A stretch of 64,000 nucleotides of DNA from G965227875 sp965227875 (GTDB lineage Bacteria; Pseudomonadota; Alphaproteobacteria; Rhizobiales; JAJFHC01). A program made the translations under genes and the position numbers. The stretch is taken from positions 3,720,001 to 3,784,000 of the forward strand of contig OZ245783.1 of NCBI GenBank assembly GCA_965227875.1. Reading direction: 5' to 3'. Numbering within the stretch: the first letter of the stretch is position 1; each line of letters starts with the position of its first letter. The notes under the pieces were generated by a model. That model saw only the letters and a list, made by a program, of their open reading frames with translations. It made no database searches and had not been told where the DNA came from. This document shows, one piece after another, positions 9,099-17,326 of this stretch.

Positions 9099-10167
9099 AC
9101 TCGAGGCCCGGCCAAGCACTTCGCGGAAAATGGCGTATCTTTCGCCCTTCATCGCGGCGCTGCTCACGGTCATCACGGGCATCATCCTTTTCACCCTGCT
9201 CGGGCGCGATCCGTTCCTCGTCCTCTACACGTTTTTCGTGCGGCCGCTGACCAGCGTATACGGTGTCGCGGAATGGGCGATCAAGGCGACGCCGTTGCTT
9301 CTGTGCGCGATTGGCCTGTCGGTCGGGTTCCGCGGCAATGTCTGGAACATCGGCGCCGAGGGCCAGCTGACCATCGGCGCGCTGGCCGGCGGCGGACTGG
9401 CGCTTGCGTTCTACGGCGACGAGGGGCCGTGGCTTCTTCCGCTCATGCTGCTGGCGGGTGCGCTCGGCGGGATGGCCTGGGCCGCGATCCCGGCTTTCCT
9501 GCGCAACCGGTTCAACGCAAACGAAATTCTCACCAGCCTCATGCTGACCTACGTGGCGCTGCAGCTTCTCGGGTTTCTGGTCCACGGCCCGTGGCGCGAT
9601 CCGGACGGTTACAATTTCCCGGAATCGCGGCTCTTCAACGATCAGGCGCTGATGCCGGTCCTGCTTGAAGGCACCCGGCTGCACGGCGGGGTGATCCTGG
9701 CGCTGATCGCGTTGGTGGCGGTCTGGATCTACATGTCGCGCACGTTTTCGGGCTTCAAGGTGTCCGTTGTGGGCCAGGCGCCTGCGGCGGCGGCCTATGC
9801 CGGGTACAGCCAGAAGAAGGTGGTCCTGATCAGTTTCCTGATCGGCGGCGCGCTCGCCGGACTTGCCGGCCTGATCGAGGTCACCGGAACGGTGGGCCAG
9901 TTGCAGCCGATCATATCGCCGGGTTACGGCTTCGCCGCCATCATCGTGGCTTTTCTCGGCCGCCTCAATCCGATTGGCATCCTTTTCGCCAGCCTTCTCA
10001 TGTCGCTCATGTATCTGGGCGGGGAGGCGCTGCAAATCCACATGAAGCTCCCGCTTGCCGTGACCGGCGTCTTCCAGGGGCTTCTCCTGTTCTACGTACT
10101 GGGTTCCGATGTCCTGATCCGCTATCGCATCAGGATGTCGCCGCAAACCGGAAAGGCGGTGGGGTGA
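9088..10167 (+). CDS. Nucleoside/purine ABC importer, permease subunit 1
   Basis: A 359-residue integral membrane protein of the BPD_transp_2 family (YufP/NupB-like), with an N-terminal helix from about residue 18 followed by several more helices. The loop GNVWNIGAEGQLTIGAL near 80-96 is the typical signature of this permease class. It starts 11 bases inside the ATPase gene and overlaps the next permease by 4 bases (GTGATGG region). It forms the transmembrane channel with the following permease. Confidence 0.92.
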   Translation: MLLRLEARPSTSRKMAYLSPFIAALLTVITGIILFTLLGRDPFLVLYTFFVRPLTSVYGVAEWAIKATPLLLCAIGLSVGFRGNVWNIGAEGQLTIGALAGGGLALAFYGDEGPWLLPLMLLAGALGGMAWAAIPAFLRNRFNANEILTSLMLTYVALQLLGFLVHGPWRDPDGYNFPESRLFNDQALMPVLLEGTRLHGGVILALIALVAVWIYMSRTFSGFKVSVVGQAPAAAAYAGYSQKKVVLISFLIGGALAGLAGLIEVTGTVGQLQPIISPGYGFAAIIVAFLGRLNPIGILFASLLMSLMYLGGEALQIHMKLPLAVTGVFQGLLLFYVLGSDVLIRYRIRMSPQTGKAVG

Positions 10168-11093
10168 TGGATCTCGATGGTGTCGTCGTTGTGCTTGTCG
10201 CCACGATCAGGGCCGGAACGCCACTGGTCTTTGCGGCGCTGGGCGAACTCGTTGTCGAAAAGTCCGGCGTGCTCAATCTCGGCATCGAGGGCATGATGCT
10301 CGTCGGTGCCGTCACGGGCTTCATCTTCATGGTCCTGACCGGATCGATCCTCGTCGGGATCGTCGCCGCCATGATTGCCGGAATGCTCATGTCGCTGATC
10401 TTCGGGTTCCTGACCCTCAGCCTCATGACCAACCAGGTGGCCACCGGGCTCGCAATCACGATTTTCGGCGTCGGACTGAGCGCATTCGTCGGCCTGGGCT
10501 ACATCGGAACGCCGATCGAGGGCCTGCGCCCGGTGGAGATCCCCGTTCTGAGCGACCTGCCGGTGGTGGGGCCGCTGCTGTTCGGGCACGACCTGCTGAT
10601 CTACTTTTCCGTCGTGCTCTTCGGAGCCATCGCCTGGTTCCTGTACCGGACGAGGGCCGGCCTCGTCCTGAGGGCCGTGGGGGAGTCCCACGATGCGGCG
10701 CATGCGTTGGGCTACTCGGTCATCCGCATCCGTTATCTCACCGTGCTGTTCGGCGGCGCCATGGCCGGACTCGGGGGCGCCTATCTCTCGCTGGTCTACA
10801 CGCCGCAATGGTCTGAGAACATGACGGCGGGACGGGGCTGGATCGCGCTGGCCTTGGTAGTGTTCGCCACATGGCGTCCGGGGCGGGTGCTCGCCGGCGC
10901 CTACATATTCGGGGGCATCACGATCGCCGGCCTTCACGTCCAGGCCATCGGCATCGAGGTGTCGTCGCACCTTCTGGCGACTCTGCCCTATCTGGCGACC
11001 ATCGTCGTGCTGGCCGCGATTTCGCGCGACGCGACCAAGATCAGGCTCAATGCACCGGCCAGTCTCGGCAAACCGTTTCATCCGGTTGCGTGA
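10164..11093 (+). CDS. Nucleoside/purine ABC importer, permease subunit 2
   Basis: A 309-residue BPD_transp_2 permease (YufQ/NupC-like). It has about eight hydrophobic helices and the family segment GVLNLGIEGMML near 35-46, equivalent to the signature loop in the first permease. The start overlaps the stop of permease 1. It ends 74 bases before the binding-protein gene, with no terminator between, so all four transport genes are probably one transcript. The longer gap before the binding protein may carry a separate ribosome site for higher output. Confidence 0.92.
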   Translation: MMDLDGVVVVLVATIRAGTPLVFAALGELVVEKSGVLNLGIEGMMLVGAVTGFIFMVLTGSILVGIVAAMIAGMLMSLIFGFLTLSLMTNQVATGLAITIFGVGLSAFVGLGYIGTPIEGLRPVEIPVLSDLPVVGPLLFGHDLLIYFSVVLFGAIAWFLYRTRAGLVLRAVGESHDAAHALGYSVIRIRYLTVLFGGAMAGLGGAYLSLVYTPQWSENMTAGRGWIALALVVFATWRPGRVLAGAYIFGGITIAGLHVQAIGIEVSSHLLATLPYLATIVVLAAISRDATKIRLNAPASLGKPFHPVA

Positions 11094-11167
11094 CCGGTCA
11101 AAGCGTGGGTTACAATTCGTTCAATGTCGGGTAAATCAGGTTTCACGAAAACAGGGAAGGAGTGAAC

Positions 11168-12256
11168 ATGAACAGAAAGCAGTTCCTCAAACGTACGGTC
11201 GGGGCCCTCGCGGGCGCCGCTGCCGCGACCATGATCGGCATGGGCGCATCCTGGGCGGCAGATCCGCTCAAGATCGGATTCGTCTATGTCTCGCCGATCG
11301 GCGATGCCGGGTATACCTACCAGCACGATCTCGGCCGTCTCGCCGTGGAAAAGCACTTCGGCGACAAGGTCACGACAACCTTCGTCGAGAGCGTCCAGGA
11401 AGGCGGTGACGCGGAACGCGTGATCCGCGAACTGGCCGCCAGTGGCCATGACGTGATCTTCACGACGTCCTTCGGTTACATGAACCCGACCATCAAGGTC
11501 GCGAAGCAGTTTCCGAACGTCATCTTCGAACACGCGACCGGCTACAAGATGGCGAAGAACGTGGCGATCTATCTGCCGCGCTTCTATGAGGCCCGCTACC
11601 TGACCGGCATCGTGGCCGGCAAGGTCTCCAAGTCGGGCGTGGTCGGTTACGTGGGGGCGATTCCGATCCCCGAGGTCATCCGCGGGATCAACGCGTTCAC
11701 GCTGGGCATGAAGTCCGTGAACCCGGACGCCAAGGTCAACGTGATCTACACGCAGTCATGGTACGACCCGCCGAAAGAGCGCGAGGCGGCCGAAGCCCTT
11801 CTGTCGCAGGGGGCGGATATCGTCACCCAGCACACGGACTCCACGGCAGTCGTGCAGGCGGCACAGGACCGCGGCGCCCACGCCATTGCGTACCATTCCG
11901 ACATGTCGAAGTTCGGTCCCAAGGCGCATCTGACGGCGGCCACCCATCTGTGGGGCGACTATTACATCAAGCGTATCCAGGCCGTGATGGACGGGACCTG
12001 GAAGTCGTCTTCGACCTGGGGCGGCATCAAGGACGGCATGATGGCGATCTCGCCGTTCGGTCCCGACGTACCCAAGGACGTGCAGGACATGGTCATGGCG
12101 AAACAGGCCGACATCGTCGCCGGCAAGTTCCATCCCTTCTCCGGTCCGATCAAGGACAACAAGGGTGCCGAACGCGTTGCCGCCGGGGAAACCATGTCCG
12201 ACGGTGACCTCCTGAAGATGGACTGGTATGTCGAGGGTGTTCAGGCCAAGGAATAG
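11168..12256 (+). CDS. BMP-family substrate-binding lipoprotein-like protein of the purine importer
   Basis: A 362-residue periplasmic binding protein of the BMP/PnrA family, which binds purine nucleosides or related ligands. A signal peptide with basic KQFLKRT and a hydrophobic core ends near AWAADPLK, without a lipobox. The mature domain has the typical GFVYVSPIGDAGYTYQHD opening. GTG at 11162 is also possible, but ATG at 11168 sits 5 bases after AAGGAG. It is the last gene before the strong terminator at 12281. The ligand is inferred from context: guanine, xanthine or their nucleosides. Confidence 0.92.
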   Translation: MNRKQFLKRTVGALAGAAAATMIGMGASWAADPLKIGFVYVSPIGDAGYTYQHDLGRLAVEKHFGDKVTTTFVESVQEGGDAERVIRELAASGHDVIFTTSFGYMNPTIKVAKQFPNVIFEHATGYKMAKNVAIYLPRFYEARYLTGIVAGKVSKSGVVGYVGAIPIPEVIRGINAFTLGMKSVNPDAKVNVIYTQSWYDPPKEREAAEALLSQGADIVTQHTDSTAVVQAAQDRGAHAIAYHSDMSKFGPKAHLTAATHLWGDYYIKRIQAVMDGTWKSSSTWGGIKDGMMAISPFGPDVPKDVQDMVMAKQADIVAGKFHPFSGPIKDNKGAERVAAGETMSDGDLLKMDWYVEGVQAKE

Positions 12257-12280
12257 GCCCCGCACCCGAATGCATCGCCG

Positions 12281-12315
12281 CACCTCCGTCCCCCTCGGGA
12301 CGGAGGTGTTTTTTT
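12281..12315 (+). terminator. Rho-independent terminator of the purine import operon
   Basis: A perfect 12-bp stem, CACCTCCGTCCC paired with GGGACGGAGGTG, with a four-base CCTC loop, is followed at once by seven T residues at 12309-12315. It lies 24 bases after the binding-protein stop codon. This is the clearest terminator in the window and marks the end of the xdhA-to-binding-protein transcription unit. Confidence 0.95.
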
Positions 12316-12375
12316 GCCCGGACCGCGACAGGTTCCGGGTGGTGCAGGTGGCGGCGATCGGCCCACAATATTTCC

Positions 12376-12897
12376 ATGACGGACCCTGTGAGGCACTTGT
12401 GGCGGGAAACCCTGGCGACACCGCTGGGCGAAATGGTGGTCGTGACGAGCGACCGTGCCGTCCACCTCGTCGACTTCGCCGATTGCGAGGACCGGCGGCG
12501 CACTCTCGCCGACCGGCACCTGGGCAAGACCGGCATCACCGACCGCGCACCTGTAAGTCCTGCGAGCCGCGCCCTCCATGCATACTTTTCGGGAGACGTC
12601 ACGGCGATCGACCGGCTGGACGTGGCCACTTCCGGCACGTCGTTCCAGGAAGAAGTCTGGGCCGCGCTGCGGCGCATCCCGGCCGGGCATACGTGCGGGT
12701 ACGGTGTAATGGCGGAGCGGCTCGGCCGGCCCAACGCCGCCCGCGCGGTCGGCCGTGCAAACGGACTCAACCCCGTCTCGATCATCATTCCCTGTCACCG
12801 TCTGGTCGGTGCTTCAGGCAGCCTGACCGGTTATGCCGGCGGCATCGAACGCAAGAAATGGCTCGTTCGCCACGAAGCCTGCGCTCGCTTCGCGTAA
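12376..12897 (+). CDS. ogt: Methylated-DNA--protein-cysteine S-methyltransferase
   Basis: A 173-residue suicide enzyme that moves the O6-alkyl group of guanine in DNA to its own cysteine. The active-site PCHR is at 139-142 (acceptor C140). It follows the helix-turn-helix recognition region (VMAERLGRPNAARAVG, 111-126) and the Asn hinge RANGLNP. The N-terminal ribonuclease-like domain covers roughly 8-85. It starts 61 bases after the terminator, so it is transcribed separately from the purine genes, and is probably there by chance or as a housekeeping repair gene. Confidence 0.94.
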   Translation: MTDPVRHLWRETLATPLGEMVVVTSDRAVHLVDFADCEDRRRTLADRHLGKTGITDRAPVSPASRALHAYFSGDVTAIDRLDVATSGTSFQEEVWAALRRIPAGHTCGYGVMAERLGRPNAARAVGRANGLNPVSIIIPCHRLVGASGSLTGYAGGIERKKWLVRHEACARFA

Positions 12898-12915
12898 AGG
12901 GAAAAGCATGTTGTT

Positions 12916-12934
12916 ACAGGTACTTGAAACCTGT
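12916..12934. terminator. Weak hairpin between convergent ogt and ACT-protein genes
   Basis: ACAGGT-ACTTGAA-ACCTGT forms a 6-bp stem in the 82-base convergent gap. There is no T-run on either strand, so termination here would be weak or factor-assisted. I see nothing else in this gap. Confidence 0.25.
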
Positions 12935-12979
12935 GACTCAAGTTAAACCGGAATGTAAGTTCGGGACCGGAATTGCCCG

Positions 12980-13504
12980 TCAGTCGTCGATTTTCCCGAC
13001 TTCTGCTTCGACCATGATGTCACCGGCGATTTCCTCAAGCGCGGTGCTCATCGCGTCAGCCGACAGGCCATCCGGCAGCGTCACGTCGATCTGTGCGGAG
13101 AACATCGGATCGCCCGACATGCTCGCCGTGAAGACGGAGGTGTGCAGGTGATCGACATTGGCGCCGCGTTCGGCGAGCACATGGGTCACTTCCAGCACGA
13201 TGCCGGGATGATCACGGCCGATGACGGACAGCCGGGCCTTCTCGCCCGTCGGCACGGCCGACTGGACCGCGTCGCGCAGGGTGACGCTGATCCCGTCCTC
13301 CGACAAGCGGTCAAGCGCGCTGCGAAACTCGTTCGACCTGCCGGACGGTGTCGTCACGAGCAGGATGCCGGCGAACTCGCCGCCCAGCCGCGCCATCTCG
13401 CTGTCCACCCAGTTTCCGTCATGGCTGGCCACCACCTCGGCGAGTTTCTCGACAAGTCCGGGACGGTCCTCGGCAATCACGGTGAGAACGTGTTCCTGTT
13501 CCAT
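12980..13504 (-). CDS. Tandem ACT-domain regulatory protein (GcvR-like)
   Basis: A 174-residue cytosolic protein made of two ACT domains, about residues 4-75 and 91-165. Each opens with the ligand-binding pattern (IAEDRPGLVEKLAEVV and IGRDHPGIVLEVTHVL). The architecture is that of the glycine cleavage repressor GcvR, which senses an amino acid and acts through protein contact rather than DNA binding. No HTH is present. It is downstream of the LysR gene on the same strand after 87 bases. The ligand and partner are unknown, and a glycine link is only inferred from the family. Confidence 0.78.
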   Translation of the reverse strand: MEQEHVLTVIAEDRPGLVEKLAEVVASHDGNWVDSEMARLGGEFAGILLVTTPSGRSNEFRSALDRLSEDGISVTLRDAVQSAVPTGEKARLSVIGRDHPGIVLEVTHVLAERGANVDHLHTSVFTASMSGDPMFSAQIDVTLPDGLSADAMSTALEEIAGDIMVEAEVGKIDD

Positions 13505-13591
13505 GGCGCTTCCTCCTGCCTGTTCTCCAACAGGTGATGCAATTTGCCGGACACGACTGTGTCGAAAACGACGCGATCTTGCCCGTGACGG

Positions 13592-14542
13592 TCAACCTGA
13601 ACGCTTTTTTCGCCTTTTTGCGGGCGTTGCGGCGGTTGGTTTCTCCCAGTATGGCGCGGGCCCGTAGGTGTCGACCAGAAAATCGATGAAGGCGCGTATG
13701 CGCGGCGGCAACAGCCTGCCGTGGGGATAGAGCGCATATATGGCATGGCCAGGCGGCGTCCACTCGGGCAGGACGACCCTGAGACGGTCTTCCCTGATGT
13801 CGTCGGCGACCTCCCAGAGCGATTTGAGCGCTATACCGGCCCCTGCAAGGCACCATTGGGTCAGGACCTCGCCGTTGTCGGCGTCGAATTTTCCGTTGAG
13901 CGAAAGGGTAACCGAACCGTCGGGCCCCGACAGGGCCCACTGGTACTGCTGCGATCCGGGAAAACGGAGCAGGAGACAGTTGTGGTCGTGCAGGTCTTCC
14001 GGTGTTTCGGGCGTGCCGTGAGTCTCGAGATAATCCGGCGAAGCGACGAGGACCCGGCGGTTTGCGGCCAGCTTGCGCGCGATGAAGCTGTAATTCGTGA
14101 GGTCGCCGATCCTGATGGCGAGGTCCGTTCCGTCGCGAATGACGTCCGTGATCCGGTCGGTCAGGTGGAGCCGCACCTGGACATCCGGGTGACGCTCGGA
14201 AAACGCCGGAATGAACGGGGCCACGTGCAGCCGGCCGAAACCCGCCGGCGCGGTGACGGTGATGGCGCCCTTGGGCCCGCCGCTGCGCGATCCGATCGTG
14301 TTCTCGATCAGTTCGATTTCCTTGAGAATCCGCGTGCAGTGCTCATAGAAGATCTGCCCCTCTTCGGTGAGGTTCACCCGCCGGGTGGTGCGGTTGAGCA
14401 GCCGGACGCCAAGCTGGCGTTCGAGTTTGGCGATCCGGCTGCTGACGACCGCGGCCGACAGGCGCAGTTCCCGGCCGGCGGCCGAGAGGCTGCTCAATTC
14501 GGCCGTGCGCGCGAAAACCGCATAGTCCGTGACGTCTGGCAT
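13592..14542 (-). CDS. LysR-family transcriptional regulator, divergent from puuD
   Basis: A 316-residue regulator. The N-terminal winged HTH includes SSLSAAGRELRLSAAVVSSR near 17-36 and a typical NRTTRRVNLTEEG wing. The C-terminal effector domain resembles the CrgA/AaeR-like group (SGGPKGAITVTAPAGFGR after the linker, RFPGSQQYQWALSGPDG later). The C-terminus is Lys/Arg-rich. It is read away from puuD across 149 bases, the classic arrangement for a LysR protein controlling its neighbour. Control of puuD and the deaminase by a purine-pathway intermediate is inferred. Confidence 0.88.
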   Translation of the reverse strand: MPDVTDYAVFARTAELSSLSAAGRELRLSAAVVSSRIAKLERQLGVRLLNRTTRRVNLTEEGQIFYEHCTRILKEIELIENTIGSRSGGPKGAITVTAPAGFGRLHVAPFIPAFSERHPDVQVRLHLTDRITDVIRDGTDLAIRIGDLTNYSFIARKLAANRRVLVASPDYLETHGTPETPEDLHDHNCLLLRFPGSQQYQWALSGPDGSVTLSLNGKFDADNGEVLTQWCLAGAGIALKSLWEVADDIREDRLRVVLPEWTPPGHAIYALYPHGRLLPPRIRAFIDFLVDTYGPAPYWEKPTAATPAKRRKKRSG

Positions 14543-14609
14543 GAGGTATCTTCAAAATAATCAGAAAAGTGTTTTGGATTTTCGTCTTTCTTTTAATAAT
14601 CGTCAATCG

Positions 14610-14655
14610 GCCGCCCGGTGCGCTATAGAGTCTTCGAGGGACTTTTCCGGGCGGC
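14610..14655 (+). promoter_or_regulatory. Inverted repeat in the lysR-puuD divergent region
   Basis: Perfect 9-bp arms GCCGCCCGG (14610-14618) and CCGGGCGGC (14647-14655) flank 28 bases that contain CTATAG, a possible -10 element, and TCTTCGAGGG. The structure ends 36 bases before the puuD ATG. It could be a regulator site or a folded leader of the puuD mRNA. The sequence alone does not distinguish them. Confidence 0.35.
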
Positions 14656-14691
14656 GGCGCGCCCGCGACCACTTGGGTGAGGGCGATTGTC

Positions 14692-15882
14692 ATGTCGAAC
14701 ATCATGGACTGGTTGAGCCTGCTGCTTCGCTGGGCTCATGTCATGACCGGCATCATGTGGATCGGCACGTCGTTCTATTTCATCTGGCTCGACGCCTCCC
14801 TGCGCAAGCGGCAGGGGCAGGATCCTCGGCTCGCCGGCGAGAGCTGGATGGTGCACGGCGGAGGTTTCTACCAGGTCGGCAAGTTTTCCGTGGCGCCCGA
14901 TGCACTGCCTGACGATCTTCACTGGTTCAAGTACGAGGCCTATCTCACGTGGCTGACAGGGTTTCTCCTGCTCGTCGTGATCTACTACTGGGGGGCGGAG
15001 TCGTTCCTGGTTTCGCCCGAGGGACCGGCCTCGGCCCCCGGGGCGGCCATTGGAATCTCCATCTTCTCCATGATCGCCGGCTGGCTCGTCTACGACACGC
15101 TCTGCCGTTCCCCGCTCGGGCAGAAGACCGACGTGCTCGCCATTTGCGTCTTCGTGCTGGTGGCGCTCGCCGCCTATGCGTTCACGGCGGTTTTTCCGGG
15201 CCGCGCCGCGTTTCTCCACGTCGGGATTTTCATCGGAACGATCATGGCGGCCAATGTCTTCATGATCATTATTCCGAATCAGAAGAAGACGGTTGCCGCG
15301 CTCCTGAAAGGGCAGGATCCCGATCCCAAATACGGCCTGCAGGCCAAGCAACGTTCCCTGCACAACAACTACCTGACCCTGCCGGTGCTGTTCATGATGA
15401 TCAGCAATCACTATCCGATCGCCTATGGCCACGCCTGGTCCTGGCTCGTCGCGGTCGGCGTCGTGGTGGCCGGCGGTCTGGTGCGCCATTTCTTCAACAG
15501 CCATGACGCGGGGCAACTGACGACCGGCGCCAAGGCGGCCCTGCCGGCGGCAGCCGCGGTGATCGTCGGTCTCGTGATCCTGACGTCGTGGCGGCCGACG
15601 ATCGACTACGGCGATGACACCGTGTCCTTCAGCGAGGCCAACATCATTATCCGGCAGCGCTGCGTGTCCTGTCACGCCGCCGCCCCGACCGACGAGGCGT
15701 TCGAACAGGCGCCCGGCGGACTGATGCTGGAGACCGCCCGGGACATTCGCCAGAATGCCGCCCGGATCGAAGCCCAGGCGGTGCTGACCCAGACCATGCC
15801 GCTTGGCAACCGGACCGAGATGACCGAGGATGAACGCCGGAAACTGGGCGCCTGGATCGCCCAGGGCGCGAGGCTGGAGTGA
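14692..15882 (+). CDS. puuD: Urate hydroxylase PuuD (membrane urate oxidase with cytochrome c domain)
   Basis: A 396-residue inner-membrane protein that oxidises urate to 5-hydroxyisourate, passing electrons to a C-terminal cytochrome c. An N-terminal set of about eight helices opens with MDWLSLLLRWAHVMTGIMWIG. The periplasmic c-type domain has CVSCH at 324-328. This layout is diagnostic of PuuD. GTG at 14677 is an alternative start, but ATG at 14692 begins the conserved helix. The stop overlaps the start of the next gene (GTGA). No HIU hydrolase or OHCU decarboxylase is in the window, so later steps must be encoded elsewhere. Confidence 0.93.
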   Translation: MSNIMDWLSLLLRWAHVMTGIMWIGTSFYFIWLDASLRKRQGQDPRLAGESWMVHGGGFYQVGKFSVAPDALPDDLHWFKYEAYLTWLTGFLLLVVIYYWGAESFLVSPEGPASAPGAAIGISIFSMIAGWLVYDTLCRSPLGQKTDVLAICVFVLVALAAYAFTAVFPGRAAFLHVGIFIGTIMAANVFMIIIPNQKKTVAALLKGQDPDPKYGLQAKQRSLHNNYLTLPVLFMMISNHYPIAYGHAWSWLVAVGVVVAGGLVRHFFNSHDAGQLTTGAKAALPAAAAVIVGLVILTSWRPTIDYGDDTVSFSEANIIIRQRCVSCHAAAPTDEAFEQAPGGLMLETARDIRQNAARIEAQAVLTQTMPLGNRTEMTEDERRKLGAWIAQGARLE

Positions 15883-17285
15883 CGACCCGGCGGGACTCGG
15901 GGCCGGGACCGGATCGCCCCCTGTGGCTGCGGAATCCTCTCGGCATTCTCGCCGACAATGCCGGCGGCGGGCTGGTTGTCTTTGGCGGGGTGATCACCGA
16001 GATCGTGCCGGCCGGCGGTACTCCAAGGCTACCGGCGGACTCCTTCGATACGTTCGATGCGAGCGGTCATGTCGTCATTCCGGGCCTCGTCAACACCCAC
16101 CATCACTTCTATCAGACCCTGACCCGCGCCTGTCGCCGTGCGATGAACCGACCGCTCTTCCCGTGGCTTGAGAGCCTCTATCCGGTCTGGGCTTGTCTCG
16201 ACGAGGAGATGATCTCCCTGTCCGCGCAGCTTGCCTTTGCGGAACTGGCATTGTCGGGGTGCACGACCGCGTCCGATCATCACTATGTTTTCACCGATGC
16301 GCTCGGCAAGGCCATCGACCATCAGGTGGCCGCCGCGTCCGAAATCGGTATTCGGGCCCATCTCACACGCGGGTCCATGACGCTCGGGCAGGACGACGGC
16401 GGCCTCCCGCCGCAATCGGTCGTCCAGTCGTCCGATGTCATCCTGCAGGACAGTGAACGCCTCGTCGGCGCCTATCACGAAGCCGGGGAGGGCGGAATGA
16501 TCCGCATCGCGCTGGCGCCGTGTTCCCCCTTTTCGGTGTCGCGGGAAACCATGATCGAGACCGCCGCACTCGCCCGGCGGACGGGTGTGCGTCTCCATAC
16601 CCATCTTGCCGAAACTGCGGACGAGACCGCCTTCTGCGTGTCCAAGTTCGGAAAGCGGCCACTGGCTTATCTGGAGGACGTGGGCTGGCTTGCAGACGAT
16701 GTCTGGCTCGCCCATGGCATTCATTTCGACGATGCGGAGATCGCTGCCCTCGGACGGGCCGGAACCGGCATCGCCCATTGCCCGTCATCCAACATGCTGC
16801 TGGCGTCAGGCGTGTGCCGGGTGCTCGATCTGGAGGCCGCCGGCGCACCCGTGGGCCTCGGCGTCGACGGCTCGGCCTCGAATGACGGTTCCAACCTGAT
16901 TGTCGAAGCGCGCCAGGCCATGCTCGTCCAGAAACTGCAATACGGTGCGGAAAAGGTGGATCACGAACGCGCGCTGCGCTGGGCGACAGCCGGGTCGGCG
17001 CGCTGCCTGGGTCGCGAGGACATCGGTTCGATTGCCGTCGGCAAACAGGCCGACCTTGCGCTCTTCCGGCTCGATGAACCCCGTTTTTCAGGCGCGGAGG
17101 ACCCCCTCGCGGCTCTGCTGTTCTGCGGCGCCGTTCGGGCCGACGCCGTGCTTGTCCAGGGACGGTGGGTCGTCAGAAACGGAGAGGTTCCCGATCTGGA
17201 CCTGCATGATCTGATCGAACGTCATTCGCAGGCCGCCCGCAGCCTCCGCGAACGGGCGGACGGCGGCTCGATGATCCGGTTCTGA
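15879..17285 (+). CDS. 8-oxoguanine deaminase-type amidohydrolase
   Basis: A 468-residue metal-dependent amidohydrolase (TIM barrel). It opens with LWLRNPLGILADNAGG as in characterised 8-oxoguanine deaminases, which convert 8-oxoguanine to urate. Metal and catalytic residues are HHH at 74-76, HTH with His at 240 and 242, H279 in HGIHF and D330 in GVDGSASND. The GTG start overlaps the puuD stop, so the two are translationally coupled. That makes sense: its product is the PuuD substrate. Other hydroxyatrazine- or guanine-deaminase relatives share the fold, but the coupling to puuD supports this call. Confidence 0.87.
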   Translation: MTTRRDSGPGPDRPLWLRNPLGILADNAGGGLVVFGGVITEIVPAGGTPRLPADSFDTFDASGHVVIPGLVNTHHHFYQTLTRACRRAMNRPLFPWLESLYPVWACLDEEMISLSAQLAFAELALSGCTTASDHHYVFTDALGKAIDHQVAAASEIGIRAHLTRGSMTLGQDDGGLPPQSVVQSSDVILQDSERLVGAYHEAGEGGMIRIALAPCSPFSVSRETMIETAALARRTGVRLHTHLAETADETAFCVSKFGKRPLAYLEDVGWLADDVWLAHGIHFDDAEIAALGRAGTGIAHCPSSNMLLASGVCRVLDLEAAGAPVGLGVDGSASNDGSNLIVEARQAMLVQKLQYGAEKVDHERALRWATAGSARCLGREDIGSIAVGKQADLALFRLDEPRFSGAEDPLAALLFCGAVRADAVLVQGRWVVRNGEVPDLDLHDLIERHSQAARSLRERADGGSMIRF

Positions 17286-17326
17286 CAGTCCAGCTGCCCC
17301 CGGTTTCGGAGGGGACGTCGGCCGGG

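Noticed and set aside
8806..11081. Two long - strand frames across the importer permeases
   Set aside because: The + strand permeases have clear helices and family signatures, while the antisense products are charged and repeat-like, as expected for the complement of hydrophobic GC-rich genes.
12376..12897. ogt as part of the purine pathway
   Set aside because: A strong terminator separates it from the importer, and it repairs DNA guanine rather than free bases.
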